From Cristatella mucedo (taxonomy: Eukaryota > Bryozoa > Phylactolaemata > Cristatellidae): a stretch of DNA of 64,000 nt. Each line of letters begins with the position of its first letter. Position 1 is the first letter of the stretch. The DNA lies in contig WPIO01000009.1 in the NCBI GenBank assembly GCA_009760855.2, positions 1,271,001 through 1,335,000 of the forward strand, in the 5' to 3' direction. A program made the position numbers and the translations under genes. Positions 24,515 to 35,299 of the stretch are shown one piece after another. The notes beneath the pieces are model-generated. The model was given only the letters and a program-made list of their open reading frames with translations, was not told where the DNA came from and searched no databases.

Positions 24515-25300
24515 TAACCGGGGCCACACCCTTTTCTGGCTCAGTCCATGTTTTATGTCAATATGGCCACTACCAGTTACCCTACTGACCACCTATCTAT
24601 AGTACCTCGTTGGCCATGGAGCTTCATAATGACTGATGGCCGGGTTGACCGACGGACTATGACTCAAATCTACCTGCAACCGTGGTACAGAAATAACCTC
24701 AACTGGTGTGCTGGAAGTTTTTTCCATGCCGCCCAAATCTTTCATCGGTGCTGCTACCGACAATTTGAATGACGACAATAATAACACAGTCCCGCTCTGA
24801 TTTCAACTAGATGCTGTTTGAGGGACGCAATGTTGACCATCCTTTACTCATATTTCCTTGATGGAAGTGCCACAGGCGTAATGGAAAGGTTTAAACGGCA
24901 TTACCCGTAATCATGTGGAGGTGGGCAGTGCTAGCCTCAAGCAGTGCTGGTGAATCACATGGCTTAAGGTCTCAAGACTTATGAGGCGAAAGCTGTTCAC
25001 AGTTTAGGGAGAAAAATCTAAGCTAGGCATTCCTGAGCATTATTCGTCCGTTAAAGAAAGAACGACTCATGAATCGCTCGTAGAATTAAAATAGAGAGAC
25101 GTAAGGCAGTGAAATAATTTTATACGTCCGGACAGTATGTAGCCGTAATGTTTCTTGTAACAGATTAAATTGACCCTGTAGAGTGATAAAACTGGATCGT
25201 ATTCAGTAAAAACGTTGATTTTAATCTAAATGCCATTTTTTTGTACAAATCGCACGTATCATCTTTTAATATAATCGATACTTGAGTCTAGTATTACATG
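24515..25300. other. Unannotated DNA
   Basis: No feature is supported. About 40 bp at 24925-24965 resembles 36903-36945 (see findings). Confidence 0.4.
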
Positions 25301-25497
25301 TCTGTTGGCTACCGAATGCATACCGAAAGCCGCTTAGGCTGTGAGTGCGCTATATAAAACTCTCCTGCGTAACACCCACATGGTCTTAATGACTTTGTGG
25401 AGTTACTGACGGAGATACATTGCATTGCATTACATTACATTGCATTGCATTACATTACATTGCATTGCATTACATTACATTACATTACATTACACGA
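25300..25497 (+). repeat. LINE-B 3' end with long tail
   Basis: It contains the terminal LINE-B 3' UTR (GAAAGCCGCTTAGGCTGTGA), the hairpin GTAACACCCACATGGTC/GACTTTGTGGAGTTAC, and a tail of ATTGC and ATTAC units at 25421-25495. The tail repeats as a 20-bp unit (two ATTGC plus two ATTAC) about three times before becoming pure ATTAC. Confidence 0.9.
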
Positions 25498-25499
25498 AT

Positions 25500-26290
25500 A
25501 AATACTATTGTATATTTTCTAAAAATTTGTTCTAGAGGTATTGTGCTAATATTTATTTCTTAAGTCACATTACTATTAAGAAGAAAGTATGAATAAAGGT
25601 CATTTATTGAGTCTGAAAATTTTATGTGAGACACAGTACTGCCTTGAAGCCATTCACCAGTCAATGGTCGAGAAAATTACGGTAGTTTAATAAAGCCGCC
25701 GAAAAACAGAACTTGGCCCGTATCCAAATACGGACTAAGGACAAGCAAGCAAAGGGTCCAATACATAGTAGTCTTACATGATTACCATTGGCCGAGCAAG
25801 CCATCATGCATACTAATCTCAATACTACTGGCTTCTTTTCCTGATCACACTCTGATCAGCCCTCATCAGCCGTAGCTGGTGTGGCCTTGGCAGGAGTCTA
25901 TTGGCCTAGGTGCTGCCAATCAGCTTTGGCCTACAGCTCCGAAAATAGCCGGTGTACTGAATCAGTCAGTGATGCACTGCAGGCCAAGGTTAAATCGCCC
26001 GGTAGAATGGCTGTGAAGCGGATTCAGCCAACAGGTTACACTGGCAGTCTGCCTGCACAAGACAAAGACTAGGTCAACAATCTTGGTATTAAGCACTGCC
26101 CTCCAAGTTGCTGTTTCATAAATTAGGCCGAAGTGAACCTCAGTTGAGCAAACAGGATGATCGGTGGCAAGGGAGCCTATTTATATATGAAATGCTCAGC
26201 GGAAATATTTTAATTCTTAGGCAGGCATCAACCGGACACTTCTTTGGCAAGGTAATCATTTTTAGTAGAGAAAAACATATTAACCCTGTT
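25500..26290. other. Unannotated DNA
   Basis: No supported feature. A 63-codon frame at 25881-26072 (+) has no motif. Confidence 0.4.
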
Positions 26291-26291
26291 T

Positions 26292-26455
26292 CCAGCCGAG
26301 CTGGATTGGGCCAGCGGTTAAGGTGCTCGCCCCGGCCAAGGTCTGTCTGGTTGAGGTCGTGTGGTCGAGCCCCGAGGCATACGTAAAGCGCCTGAATAGA
26401 GATTAAGTTCTCCTGGGGCGCTATACAAATGAATTATATTTATTTATTTATATTT
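26292..26455 (+). repeat. SINE-1, complete reference copy
   Basis: A tRNA-derived SINE. The head is GCCGAGCTGGATTGGGCCAG with an A-box-like TGGGCCAGCGGTTAAGG at about 26307-26323. The B box is GGTCGAGCCCC at about 26363-26373. The tail from about 26381 (GTAAAGCGCCTGAATAGAGA, then GGGGCGCTATACAAATG) matches the terminal hairpin of LINE-A in both arms and in the GAGATTAAGTTCTC apex. It ends in (ATTT)n-like AT repeats. It sits just downstream of the cysteine-rich pseudogene. Confidence 0.85.
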
Positions 26456-26462
26456 CCTGTTT

Positions 26463-26690
26463 GTCTAGGTCTCCAGAGTGCTGGATTCCAATGGTCACCA
26501 ACAATTTCACTGCAAATGCAACGTCCAATAAGGATCGGAACGTTTAGATGACGTCGACAAAGTCCGGTTGACCCGATCACGAGGGCTTAGGTTTGGTGCA
26601 AGAGAGCCTCAAAGAGTTCGCGTTGTTTATATTTAGTACAAATGCAATGAACAACGTGGTCGTTCTGATAATCATACACTCGTTTAACCT
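26463..26690 (-). pseudogene. Secreted six-cysteine peptide paralogue, frameshifted
   Basis: This is a diverged copy of the gene at 38046-38414 on the same strand. An ATG at 26675 opens a hydrophobic signal-peptide-like run (residues about 1-20) and leads to the first cysteine in SCTK. A deletion of about 7 nt relative to the intact copy, in the second/third-cysteine region, then shifts the frame and exposes a stop. In the restored-register sequence the later core is clear: LCRRHLNVPI and GRCIC, both nearly identical to the intact gene, followed by matching GDH and RP motifs. A 3' splice-acceptor-like TTTCCAG lies at 26689-26696, in the same place relative to the ATG as in the intact paralogue. 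Its 3' side is cut by SINE-1. I infer tandem duplication followed by decay. Confidence 0.65.
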
Positions 26691-26699
26691 GGAAATATA

Positions 26700-27530
26700 A
26701 AAAAGAGGTAGACATGTATAAACTGTAGGATAATGATCCTGTATATAACAAGTTGAGACCAGTTTCTACTTTACCCGGTGTTACCTATTTTGCCGTTCTA
26801 AAAGTAGGTGGGCCTGTGGCGTTTATGGTCACACTAGTACCGCTGCGGCCAGTTTCGAACCGAGCCTTGCTAATGGCTCAACGGAGCTTTTGGCGCTGCC
26901 GCTAGTTTATGTGCCATGTTGGTTTATGGGAAATGCTGTGTGAGGGTGAGTCGCAGCTTACGGAGGAACAGAAGTTCGAACGGCGGCAGAGGGCAGGATG
27001 GCAGGTTCGGGTGTACCACGGGCACCGGCTTTGTCTTTGTAAGCCCACTTCGGTGTTTTGCGTTGTATCGCGTACCATCAGTTGGCAGAACAATAAACTA
27101 CAACAGGCTTGGTAAATGCATACTAATTAAAGCGAGAAATTCCGTCCGCCACGCCGCAAGATGATGACCAGTACTTCCGGGAGTGAGGCTCAACATCCGC
27201 CCATAACTAAGCTTAGCAAGTATAACTGGTTGCATTGTTGGTCTCTTAAAATAAATAGATTTTAAGCTCACCCACATATTTAGGACGTATTGAAATGGAG
27301 GACTTTATATATTATTCGTTCGTCATGCGTATGTAAATCTGATAATGCCCAGATCAAATGAAACACACTTGTCAAAACAACGCGATGTAGAGGCATTATC
27401 TTTGTTTTGGGCAGTTTCTCTTTCTCGTCGTCTACGCACCAAGTAGAATGTCTGATAAGACCAAGGTCCATTCAAAATAGACGTCAAGTTGTACGAAGTA
27501 TTTAAATATCATATAGGGATGTGACTGTTT
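26700..27530. other. Unannotated DNA with a GC-richer island at 26790-27200
   Basis: The island stands out from the AT-rich surroundings and contains several CpGs. It has a donor-like GAGGGTGAGT at about 26941-26950 on the plus strand. No open frame has a recognisable domain. It lies upstream of the minus-strand cysteine-rich pseudogene and could have been a promoter or first-exon region; this is speculative. Confidence 0.3.
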
Positions 27531-27533
27531 GCA

Positions 27534-27597
27534 GGCCTACCGGGATGTGCAATCACGCTCTTATAGCTGGTGCAATACTCTGCTGCTAGGCTTGTCC
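27534..27597 (+). pseudogene. LINE-A scrap (64 bp)
   Basis: It reads through CCTACCGGGATGTGCAATCA and CTGCTGCTAGGCTTGTC, the LPACAIRRLQLVQNSAARLV block of LINE-A. It is fused directly to the minus-strand LINE-B end that follows. Confidence 0.7.
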
Positions 27598-27737
27598 AAG
27601 TAATGTATTTTATCTCCGTCTGTAACTCCACAAAGTCATAAAAGCCATGTGGGTGTTACGCAGGAGAGTTTCTTTAGCTCATGCACAGCCTAAGCGTCTT
27701 TCGGTACGCATTCGGTAGCCTACACACTTGCTCAGAT
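27598..27737 (-). repeat. LINE-B 3' end fragment
   Basis: On the minus strand it contains the LINE-B terminal segment (GCTTAGGCTGTGCATGAGC) and the hairpin around GTAACACCCACATGGC, with the start of an ATTAC tail. It abuts the LINE-A scrap at 27597. Confidence 0.8.
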
Positions 27738-27739
27738 TC

Positions 27740-29170
27740 CGATGCCTGCTGTCACTCATGGCATACCTCCTAAAATAATGACCCGATCACCTTAAAACTT
27801 TGGAATATATGTTTGATTGTAGTTACCTATCATTCCAGCCTTCTCGCGTGTATATTGGACCTCAGTAGAGAGACCTTTTTTGGTCAAAACTGGCTGTATT
27901 TGTCATGCTAAGCCTTTATCATCCTTTCACTCACATGTCGTAAAAATGTCGCAGGTAGGCTAATAGTGACCCAATCAACGCGAAATTCAAATTACACGTT
28001 CGTAAGTATGTGTTTTCAAGTTGTATGGCGAAAACTATAGTAAAATTTGTTTTCCGTCACCTACATGCTTTGGCAGCTTAAATTGACTTCTCTGAGTGCT
28101 GTCCTAGAAGTGGTATTTGGTACCTCATTAATTGTACAACTTGGTCGATACTGTACCGATCTATGTGAAATTTGGAATATAGGTGAGGCTCACCTGTCTC
28201 CACATTCCTTCCCATTGAATCTAAGCATAATGGGTGTGTATGCATAAAATGTGCCTGTCACAAAATGTATCTGGGGTGCAGTCGTGATGACAGTTAACAG
28301 TTTAGACGTCGTATTTTTTGTGGTGGGCTTAGCATGGAGTCGAGTGTCTTTCATCTTTTGAGCGTTTTGCCATATTTCTAAAATGACAAGGTATTAAATT
28401 TATTAATATTGTGGCAGAGCTGCAGTGCTATACCTTACCTAGGACTTTTACAGGTCATCAGAAGGTCAACACGGCAGCTATATCACATCAAACGATAGCT
28501 TATGTTACCAGTGTTCTTTGTGCCAATTTTCATGCCATTCATTCCGTTTGTCTTTGTAAAATATCAAATAAATGTGCTTTGGAGGAATTACTCCCACTAC
28601 TGGTGGACATTTTGGGGGATCACTCCCAGTATTAGCCGAGCTGTCCCTATAAGAGATCTGTTGGTCTACTACAAATCGCTACAGTGTCTTTGATGAGAGC
28701 AGGAGATGGGAGACTTCATGAAACCTGTTTCAGTTGTGATGGTTTGTATCTTAAGGGCTCTACGATTTGGTCTATCCTGCTGATAAGAGCTTAGACACAT
28801 GATTAGCCGGATCACCTAAAGGATCACATGGTAAATAGCTATTCTTGAATTTGTTATGTAAACAGTAAATGGCAGGCATAAATATTTTCGGATTTTTCAT
28901 CTGCCATCCAAAAAATATTCAATTAAAGCTAGAATTGGCCTTGGCTAGGCCTAAATGGTATGGTCTACACCATTCTTTGTATGCCTGACAATGGATAGTC
29001 AATTTTCGAACTTTTTCTGTCTCTTCGAAACATGCACTTACCAGACCTAGCTGGTTGACAGTGTGAGGTAAGCTATAGGCCGTATTGGTGAGGGTGCACA
29101 TCCTTCTTAGGTGGAGGTGCAAACTCATTGGGCAAGTCAGAAAATCTCGTGTTTTACCTCAATCTAGCGA
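27740..29170. other. Unannotated DNA (1.4 kb)
   Basis: Several 60-75 codon frames are present on both strands, none with recognisable motifs. A donor-like GTAAGTG lies at about 29035 on the minus strand after a 69-codon frame (28919-29128), but nothing else supports an exon. Confidence 0.35.
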
Positions 29171-29174
29171 CTTG

Positions 29175-29990
29175 ACTCAATGAAGCTCCACAATAAAGTC
29201 TGCCTATTTTCAGCTGCATAGCTTTGCTAAAATTCTTGATTGTCTAGACAGGGCTACGACATCTAATTTGGTCCATGCATTTGTGGTATCCAGTCATGAC
29301 TTCTGTAATATACTGCTTGCCCGCCTACCAGTATGCACAATAAGGCACTTATAGCTGGTGCAAAACTATGCAGCTAGGCTTGTCTGTCGTGATCGTTGCA
29401 ATTGCCACATCGCACCACTTCTCACCAACCTGCACTGGCGACGGGTCAAGCAGCCGATCGACTTCAAAGTTTTTTTGCTAACTTGTAGGTCACTTCATTC
29501 TTTGGCCCCAGCATATCTATCAGATCTACTGCTTTACTAGGCCAAGCATCGCACCACCCGTTTTTTCAGAATATGAGTGCTTACCAATAACTAGTACAAA
29601 ACTCAAACCCTTTTGGAGATCCTGCCTTTAGTTCGTAAGCTGCCAAAGCCCAGAACTCAGTTCCAACGACCCAGAAACGACTTCCCGTCACTATATCCCC
29701 TGACTTGACCACATTTTAAAAGAACTTAAAAGCCTTATCTATTTACGACAAAATTTACTGGGTCTCTGTGATTTGTTCTTGGTGTGCTTATATGGCTGAC
29801 ACTGTTGCATGCTGCCACTAATCACACTTGCATGCTGACCCAATGCACGTAACCCCTAGCCATGTGATGTTTATTGTTTATTGAGCACGATACTACCAGG
29901 CATTCATTCATGTTTGGTTTTCAGAATATGTAAAGTCCCTCGAAAGAGATTGAGTTCTTTGGGGTGCTTTATCAAGTTTGTTATTGTTGT
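29175..29990 (+). pseudogene. LINE-A 3' half, degenerate
   Basis: It is recognisable from CTCCACAATAAAGTCTGCC, through NYAARLVCRDRCNCHIAPLL (29358 onward) and the LHWRRVKQPIDFKV block, to the 3' UTR (GCATGCTGCCACTAATCACA) and hairpin at about 29930-29975. Multiple stops are present and the (ATT)n tail is nearly lost. Confidence 0.85.
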
Positions 29991-30276
29991 AGCAATCTAC
30001 AAATTATAACAGGTCCAAAGTGGTATACTTTTAATGTTAGATTTCTGCAAAATGAAACACAAAATAGTTAATCCATCGACCTCGGCAGTGGACATTAGCA
30101 TTTTTTGAAAAAACCTGATAATGTCAAACTTCGGCTTAACGTGGACTTTACTCCTATAATAATAAAGATACACTGACACACCTCAGACAACTTTATCTCT
30201 TTATATGCAATTTAGGTCTATATTGACTGACGAGTCTGAATCCATGATTAACTTTAGGGTAATGATAAAGTACAGA

Positions 30277-30750
30277 TCAGCCAGAGGGCTTCACTCTTAA
30301 TTTAACTGCACTGGGGCCGCCGACGGCAGTCATGTAAAAGCAGATCCCTCTTCTCACTGAGTTTTGGCTGGTGAAATAACGCAGTACGAAAGCGCTCCCA
30401 GAGAATAGAATGATTAGGCTTGCGAAGCAATTCTTGCTTCTATCGTTCCAGCAGTCACGACCACTGATCATTTTAGTCACTAGTATTTCCACCAGTATCC
30501 GGCTACCAGAAAGGCACCTGGGATGCCTGGGTACAGGCAGACACTCATTCTCAGAAACTTAATCAGGGCATCCGGGCCACAAAAACCTTCATGCGATAAA
30601 TATTGCCAGCTTATGTCATTCTCAATCACCAAGGGAGGTTCAAGTTTTTTGCGTCTCTCCCAATGACTGGAAGCAATACGTGTTATTGTAAAGCCTACCC
30701 ACGTTAAGCAAGACACACTGTTCCAAGTCACGCTAGAGTGAAATACCTAC
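30277..30750 (-). pseudogene. Possible Frizzled-type receptor remnant
   Basis: Two adjoining minus-strand frames (30750-30480 and 30492-30277), offset by one frameshift, read as hydrophobic segments. The first contains SSVTW followed by SCLTW, comparable to the SSxWW and SLTW of Frizzled helix 3. Next is IPGAFLVAGYWW, matching the [IV]P[AG]xxx[VI]A[CG]Y[FW][YW] pattern of Frizzled helix 6. The second frame has GRDCW (compare NRDxW of the following loop) and AFVLRYFTS (compare FMLKYFM of helix 7). The order agrees with Frizzled, but the helix 3 to helix 6 distance is too short, so helices 4-5 are missing or unrecognisable. Hydrophobic segments match by chance easily, so this is a weak family call. 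There are no intact boundaries. Confidence 0.3.
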
Positions 30751-30754
30751 TGGT

Positions 30755-31120
30755 AGCTGCAGATGATGTGAAATTCCCGTCTGAAGGATAACGTGCTCAG
30801 TTGGTGCTCACTGCATTTCTGTGTGATTCATATATGTGCATTAGCATTATAATATCTTGTGTCCTGTCAAATGGGGGAGTGGGCAAAAAGTACGCACGGA
30901 TCTCCAAACTCAAAAGAAATGCTTTCACATTGTTCTTATAAACGCTTTGGTAATTTAGGTAATTCCATGGGCCATTCAATGAATATTATGGCACTAATGT
31001 GACGGTTCCGTTTGAAGTAGTGTTAAGCAATACAGGCTTCTCAGTTGTGAGCTCCAGAATGCTATATCGATGGTCTTTCGCACACACACACTAAGCTATG
31101 CAAATGCACACAAGCCACTA
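30755..31120. other. Unannotated spacer
   Basis: It lies upstream of the receptor-like remnant (minus strand). A CAGTAG acceptor-like site lies at about 30750. Nothing else is visible. Confidence 0.35.
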
Positions 31121-31121
31121 G

Positions 31122-31735
31122 GCCTCCATAAATTGCTGTGAATGTGGCTGCGAAGCTAGTTTTGAAGCCCCTGAGGTTTCACCACGCATCTCCTTTGCTA
31201 AAAGAATTGAGATCCCAGCGGGTCGATCAACGGATACAGAGCGAAATTCTTAGGCTTCCCCACAAGGCCAGCCTCGGCTTGGCTACTCCATACCTAGCTA
31301 AACTGATGCACCGGTTTCAGTCTCCTCGTGCACTCCTGTCCCGTATGAACAATACATTAGCTAGTTCATTCATCGGCTTAAAAACCGTTGGCACCAGAAG
31401 CTTTAGCTCTGCAGGTCCTAGATTGCGGAACTCGCTTCTACAATTCTTAGGCAACGGCAACTAATCTCCTGCTGCCGACTGTAGCTCGTGCTTTTCAATG
31501 GTCCTCACCTGCCACTTCCATGCCACTCACTACCTCAACTGCTCTCCTGACTCTGCTATGCTTCCCACTTTGTCTTTGTTGCGTGTGTAGAAGTCTGTTT
31601 GCTATGCATACCGAAGGTCGCTTAGGCTGCGAGTGAGCTTTACGAAACTCTCTCGTGTAACAGCCACACTGTCTCTGTGACTTTGTGGTGTTACAGACGG
31701 AGATACATTACAAATTACATTACATTTCATGCCAG
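31122..31735 (+). pseudogene. LINE-B 3' portion
   Basis: An open frame (31138-31464) starts at MNVAAKLVLKPLRFHHASPLLKEL-type sequence (the LINE-B equivalent of the AARLV block). It continues through PYLAKLMHRFQ and GTRSFSSAGPRLRNSLLQFL. The 3' UTR follows, then the hairpin (TAACAGCCACACTGTCTC ... GTGGTGTTACAG) and a short ATTAC-type tail at 31705-31728. Confidence 0.9.
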
Positions 31736-31739
31736 ATGG

Positions 31740-32645
31740 ATTTCCTAGTTTCATTGATGAGGGGCTTTAATTAGTGAATAGATGCAGGTTTGACCGTATA
31801 TCGTATGTATAAATCAACACATTTCTAGATCCTGCTTGTAGTGGGTACCACCTATCAGTGACTAGACTGACCAACTAAGCTTGTTGTGTAATTCGCAAAT
31901 TGTGTGACGTTATCTGGAGACCTTATTGCGACTGCATCTTGGTATACCTTTAATTCAAAGTACAGCGACACATTAAATGAGTCGATTCTTTAAATATAAG
32001 TCCAAGGTATGGCTTTGGTCCTGGCCTGTACCCAGCTGCTGCACATTAACCAGCCTTGACCGGTCTTAGGTTAGCTATTTAGTCCTTGAAGAACTGTTGG
32101 CTAGGAAAGGAGGATGTGCTGTATCTGGGGATTTTGGTGGTGCTATGAGATCCAAGATATGTGTTAACCTGGATTCAGGCTGATGCAATCTTGGACTCAT
32201 CATGAAAAGTGACTTGCAATTTTGATTTGGTGTCGTGGAAATTTATGTTTACGGAATCGTTAACTATTTTAGACACAATATTTTAACTTCTGCAACTTAA
32301 AATATAAATATTGCCAGCAGTACTCAATTACTTTTCCACCGGTGACCGATAGTGAGACTTATGATTGCTTTCGGAGTCAGTGCAATATTATTTTGTGTAT
32401 CGAATGGCAAGAAAAAATTAATTTTCATAGTATGTTACTTGAATGAGCAGAATAAAAGCTTAAGAGACTTCGACCGGTACAAGGGATGACCCCCACAAGT
32501 TCCTAAGCTAAATTATAATCGATATATGTGTGTTAAATAGGCACCTCTTGAGATTTGAATACATGTTATAGTGAATTTTCGCTTTCGTATCTATGGGGCT
32601 TCGCAATAGATCAGGGCGTTTTTTTGGCTGCATACATTGGGTAAT
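31740..32645. other. Unannotated AT-rich DNA
   Basis: No feature was recognised. Confidence 0.45.
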
Positions 32646-32647
32646 GA

Positions 32648-32738
32648 TTGGGAATTCAGCAAATTTAAAACGCCTAGAAATAGATTTAGTTCTCTGAGGC
32701 TGCTTTATCAAGTGTATTATTATTATTATTATTAATAC
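32648..32738 (+). repeat. LINE-A terminal hairpin and (ATT)n tail only
   Basis: About 90 bp: AGCAAATTTAAAACGCCTAG, then AAATAGATTTAGTTCTCTGAGG, CTGCTTTATCAAGTG and (ATT)n. It is an extreme 5' truncation that keeps only the presumed RT recognition end. Confidence 0.8.
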
Positions 32739-32739
32739 C

Positions 32740-33690
32740 AATGTCAACCAAATACATGTACAATTTGGCCACCACTCTAGCATTTTTATTGTGTACCGTT
32801 CAAAAAACATAGTAGAATTGAGATAAGCAGTTCTGACTACAAAAACGTAAAGAAACATTGATGGTGCAAACCTTGTCTATACTAAATTTAATTTGCAAGC
32901 AATATATCTTTGCATTTTCTGTTTGCATATGAAAATGATTGTAGGAAAAAAGTAGCTCAATGACTTTCCTACGTAAGCTAATCGCTAACATGACAAAACA
33001 TAGACTGTTCTACTTTCATATTAGCAGAATTGAACACGAATCTCGGTTTTAATTTGATTGAGTAACGAAATGTACAAGGAATAAAGCAACACTTAAAATA
33101 GAGATGCAAAAAAGTCACAAGAATAAACCTCAATAAGTTTGGCACAAATACCTCGACCTACAAAATTTTGGCAAGCTGGAATGAAGTCTCAAGAGATCGG
33201 TAAAATTTATAATTTTTAGATATTATGCTTGTGGTTTGCATCCAGGTTATATGTTGGTTGCATAATTAGGTTTCATGGAAGTCGGTAATACCTCCGATCT
33301 CTTACCTATTATGCTTGTTGTTTGAATGGTTCTCTAAGCAAAAACTTGAGTGTCGGAAGACTTTTTAAGTATTTTCTTGACATTTCCCATCGAAATCATT
33401 CAGAATATCCGAATAGTCGTCTCATAATAATTTCTAGTATGATAATATAGGCTTTGCTGTGGCAAAGCTAAGGGTAAGGTAGTGTATAGTGGGTCACCAC
33501 AAAGGTCATTTCTATGAGCAGTGTCAAACGGTAGGCGTAGAAATACAGGTCATTTTAGTGTTGGCGCTGTTAATTTTCAGGCACAGTCACCAATCTCACA
33601 GTGCTGGCCTACTTGGCTTAAGCAATGCAAGCAAGCAATCCGCAGCCTGTGCCGGTCATGGCCGTCTGGAGTGACCGACGTTCTCACACT
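32740..33690. other. Unannotated DNA
   Basis: No supported feature. A weak resemblance between about 33225-33290 and 58195-58255 (shared TGCATCCAGGTT and TTGCAT blocks) hints at another old dispersed repeat. Confidence 0.35.
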
Positions 33691-33699
33691 ACAGCACAA

Positions 33700-33915
33700 G
33701 GAAAGCCAAGCAAATATTAGCACGTATCTTGCAGCTGCCTGCTTAGTTTACATGAAAAAGGTGGTTCTCATTACATGGGCCAGGCATGCCGTGGGAGGGT
33801 TATGTACAATGTCACTGTCATAAAAAAGTGAACCTCAGAGGATATGCTTACCGCGACACAAACATGCCTAGGGCTTAGCCCAGGCTGGCGGAACTAAGTT
33901 CACCATAAATCAGGA
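33700..33915 (+). repeat. Dispersed repeat R3, copy 1
   Basis: It shares an extended collinear similarity with 61850-62065: CTTGCAGCTGCCTGC, GTTTAC, GGTGGTT, GTTACAT/ATTACAT, a TGTCA...TGTCAT...ATAAAA block and CCTAG...CTTAGCCCAG. No coding capacity or tRNA-like promoter is evident. The family is unknown. Confidence 0.6.
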
Positions 33916-33919
33916 TGAA

Positions 33920-34435
33920 GCAGCCCAACACTTTTTAGATACTGCACAGCCACCTCCGGCTAGTGGTTGTCTGGTCGGACTGACCTTTAAACTTCTACCA
34001 CAAAAGCACTATCATTTATCACACAAACCGGTAAACCGGTAAGCTTCATAATGGCATGTTCAATTTCAGCCCGTAAATGCAAACGAAGAAGTACTTACGC
34101 AGTATAGGTTCTTGTGTTCAACCCTAGTTTTCACCTATCAAGAGTTTATTATGTTGAAGGATCGAGGTGCACAGTGATATGCACTAACACTTTAAACGTA
34201 GAGGCACAATTAAACAGGGAACTTACCTAAAGGGAATAAGAAGATTTTGTAGCTACTTCATGGGTCGATAATGTAAACTCGACTATTTCTAGACGTGTTA
34301 CCTGTAAAGCTGCAGCGATCTTGGTTAAAGGTAAGCCGGGACGGCACTACTACCACAAGAGTTTACATCTGTGTTCTGAAGATCTTCTTTTGAATGGCAT
34401 TATTTAAGATCCAAGTCGTTTTACTTGGTGAACCT
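33920..34435. other. Unannotated DNA
   Basis: No feature was recognised. Confidence 0.45.
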
Positions 34436-34457
34436 TCTCTCTCTTTCTCACTCTCTC

Positions 34458-34528
<71 letters not shown>

Positions 34529-34559
34529 CGCTCTCTCTCTCTCTCTCTCGCTCTCTCCC
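34436..34559. repeat. (CT)n microsatellite
   Basis: A long CT run with a few CACT and CGCT interruptions. Confidence 0.97.
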
Positions 34560-34895
34560 TGACACTCTAGCACCCTGTCTTGCTTGCCCTTTCCTCTCTA
34601 CGGCTCATTTTTCCAACAAGCACTATCTGGGCTTACAGTGGTGTGCAAATGACAAGTAGCAATACTTCTGAAATGCTGGAAACTATTAATCTTCTCTCTT
34701 CGCTTTCTGACAGCCTGTATTGCTGACTTGCAGACTGATATTACTAAATACAGCCTATATTGAAATACCGACGTTACCGAATAGCTAGCTCCATTGCATG
34801 TCAACTCAGCACTATTCGGAAATAGGCAAGGCTAGCCAACTCGTTTGGCCGTACTAGCATATATCCAGAGGCCTCCGAAGTGAATCTAGTCATAG
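34560..34895. other. Unannotated spacer
   Basis: Nothing recognisable. Confidence 0.45.
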
Positions 34896-34896
34896 T

Positions 34897-35295
34897 CCGC
34901 CAAAGTGAGCTCATTTACTCCACAATCAAATTTTCCGAACTCCAACTCCATAGCATAGTCATTAATTTGAAACGTTAACTTGAAGACACGGCTGCAAAGC
35001 ATATATTTCCATTCCTGACTGTGCAAGTAGGTTTCTCTAAATTGCTGTTCGTCTAACTTCTTGCATGAGCAGTAAAAATCCTGCAGTTGTTGGAAAATTC
35101 AGCAGGGAATTTAAGTTCTGGAGAAATAGCAACTGATTTGCCACACTCCAGATTGGGAACCTGCACTACAGGCTGTTTATAAAGCTTCTTAGTGACTTCA
35201 AGATTGTGTCGTAACGTATAGATACTTTTATTTTATTGTTCCGGCCCAAGGATTTGAATAAATTTTGTACACCTAGCCTCCTTTTGCAGCCATTC
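34897..35295 (+). pseudogene. Very old LINE-A fragment
   Basis: Strongly decayed, but collinear with LINE-A. ACTCCACAATCAAATTTTCC corresponds to the SSTVKSAYF block, and CCAACTCCATAGCATAGTC to FQLHNIAKI. ATCCTGCAGTTGTTGGAAAA and TCAGCAGGGAATTT correspond to LQLVQNSAARL, then CACACTCCAG and CACTACAGGCTG to the HITPLL/LHWLPV region. It ends near the 3' UTR, with TTTTGCAGCCATTCAATT. Confidence 0.6.
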
Positions 35296-35299
35296 AATT

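Noticed and set aside
26320-26375. Functional tRNA gene
   Set aside because: The A and B boxes are present, but no acceptor stem closes; the tail is LINE-derived, so this is a SINE.
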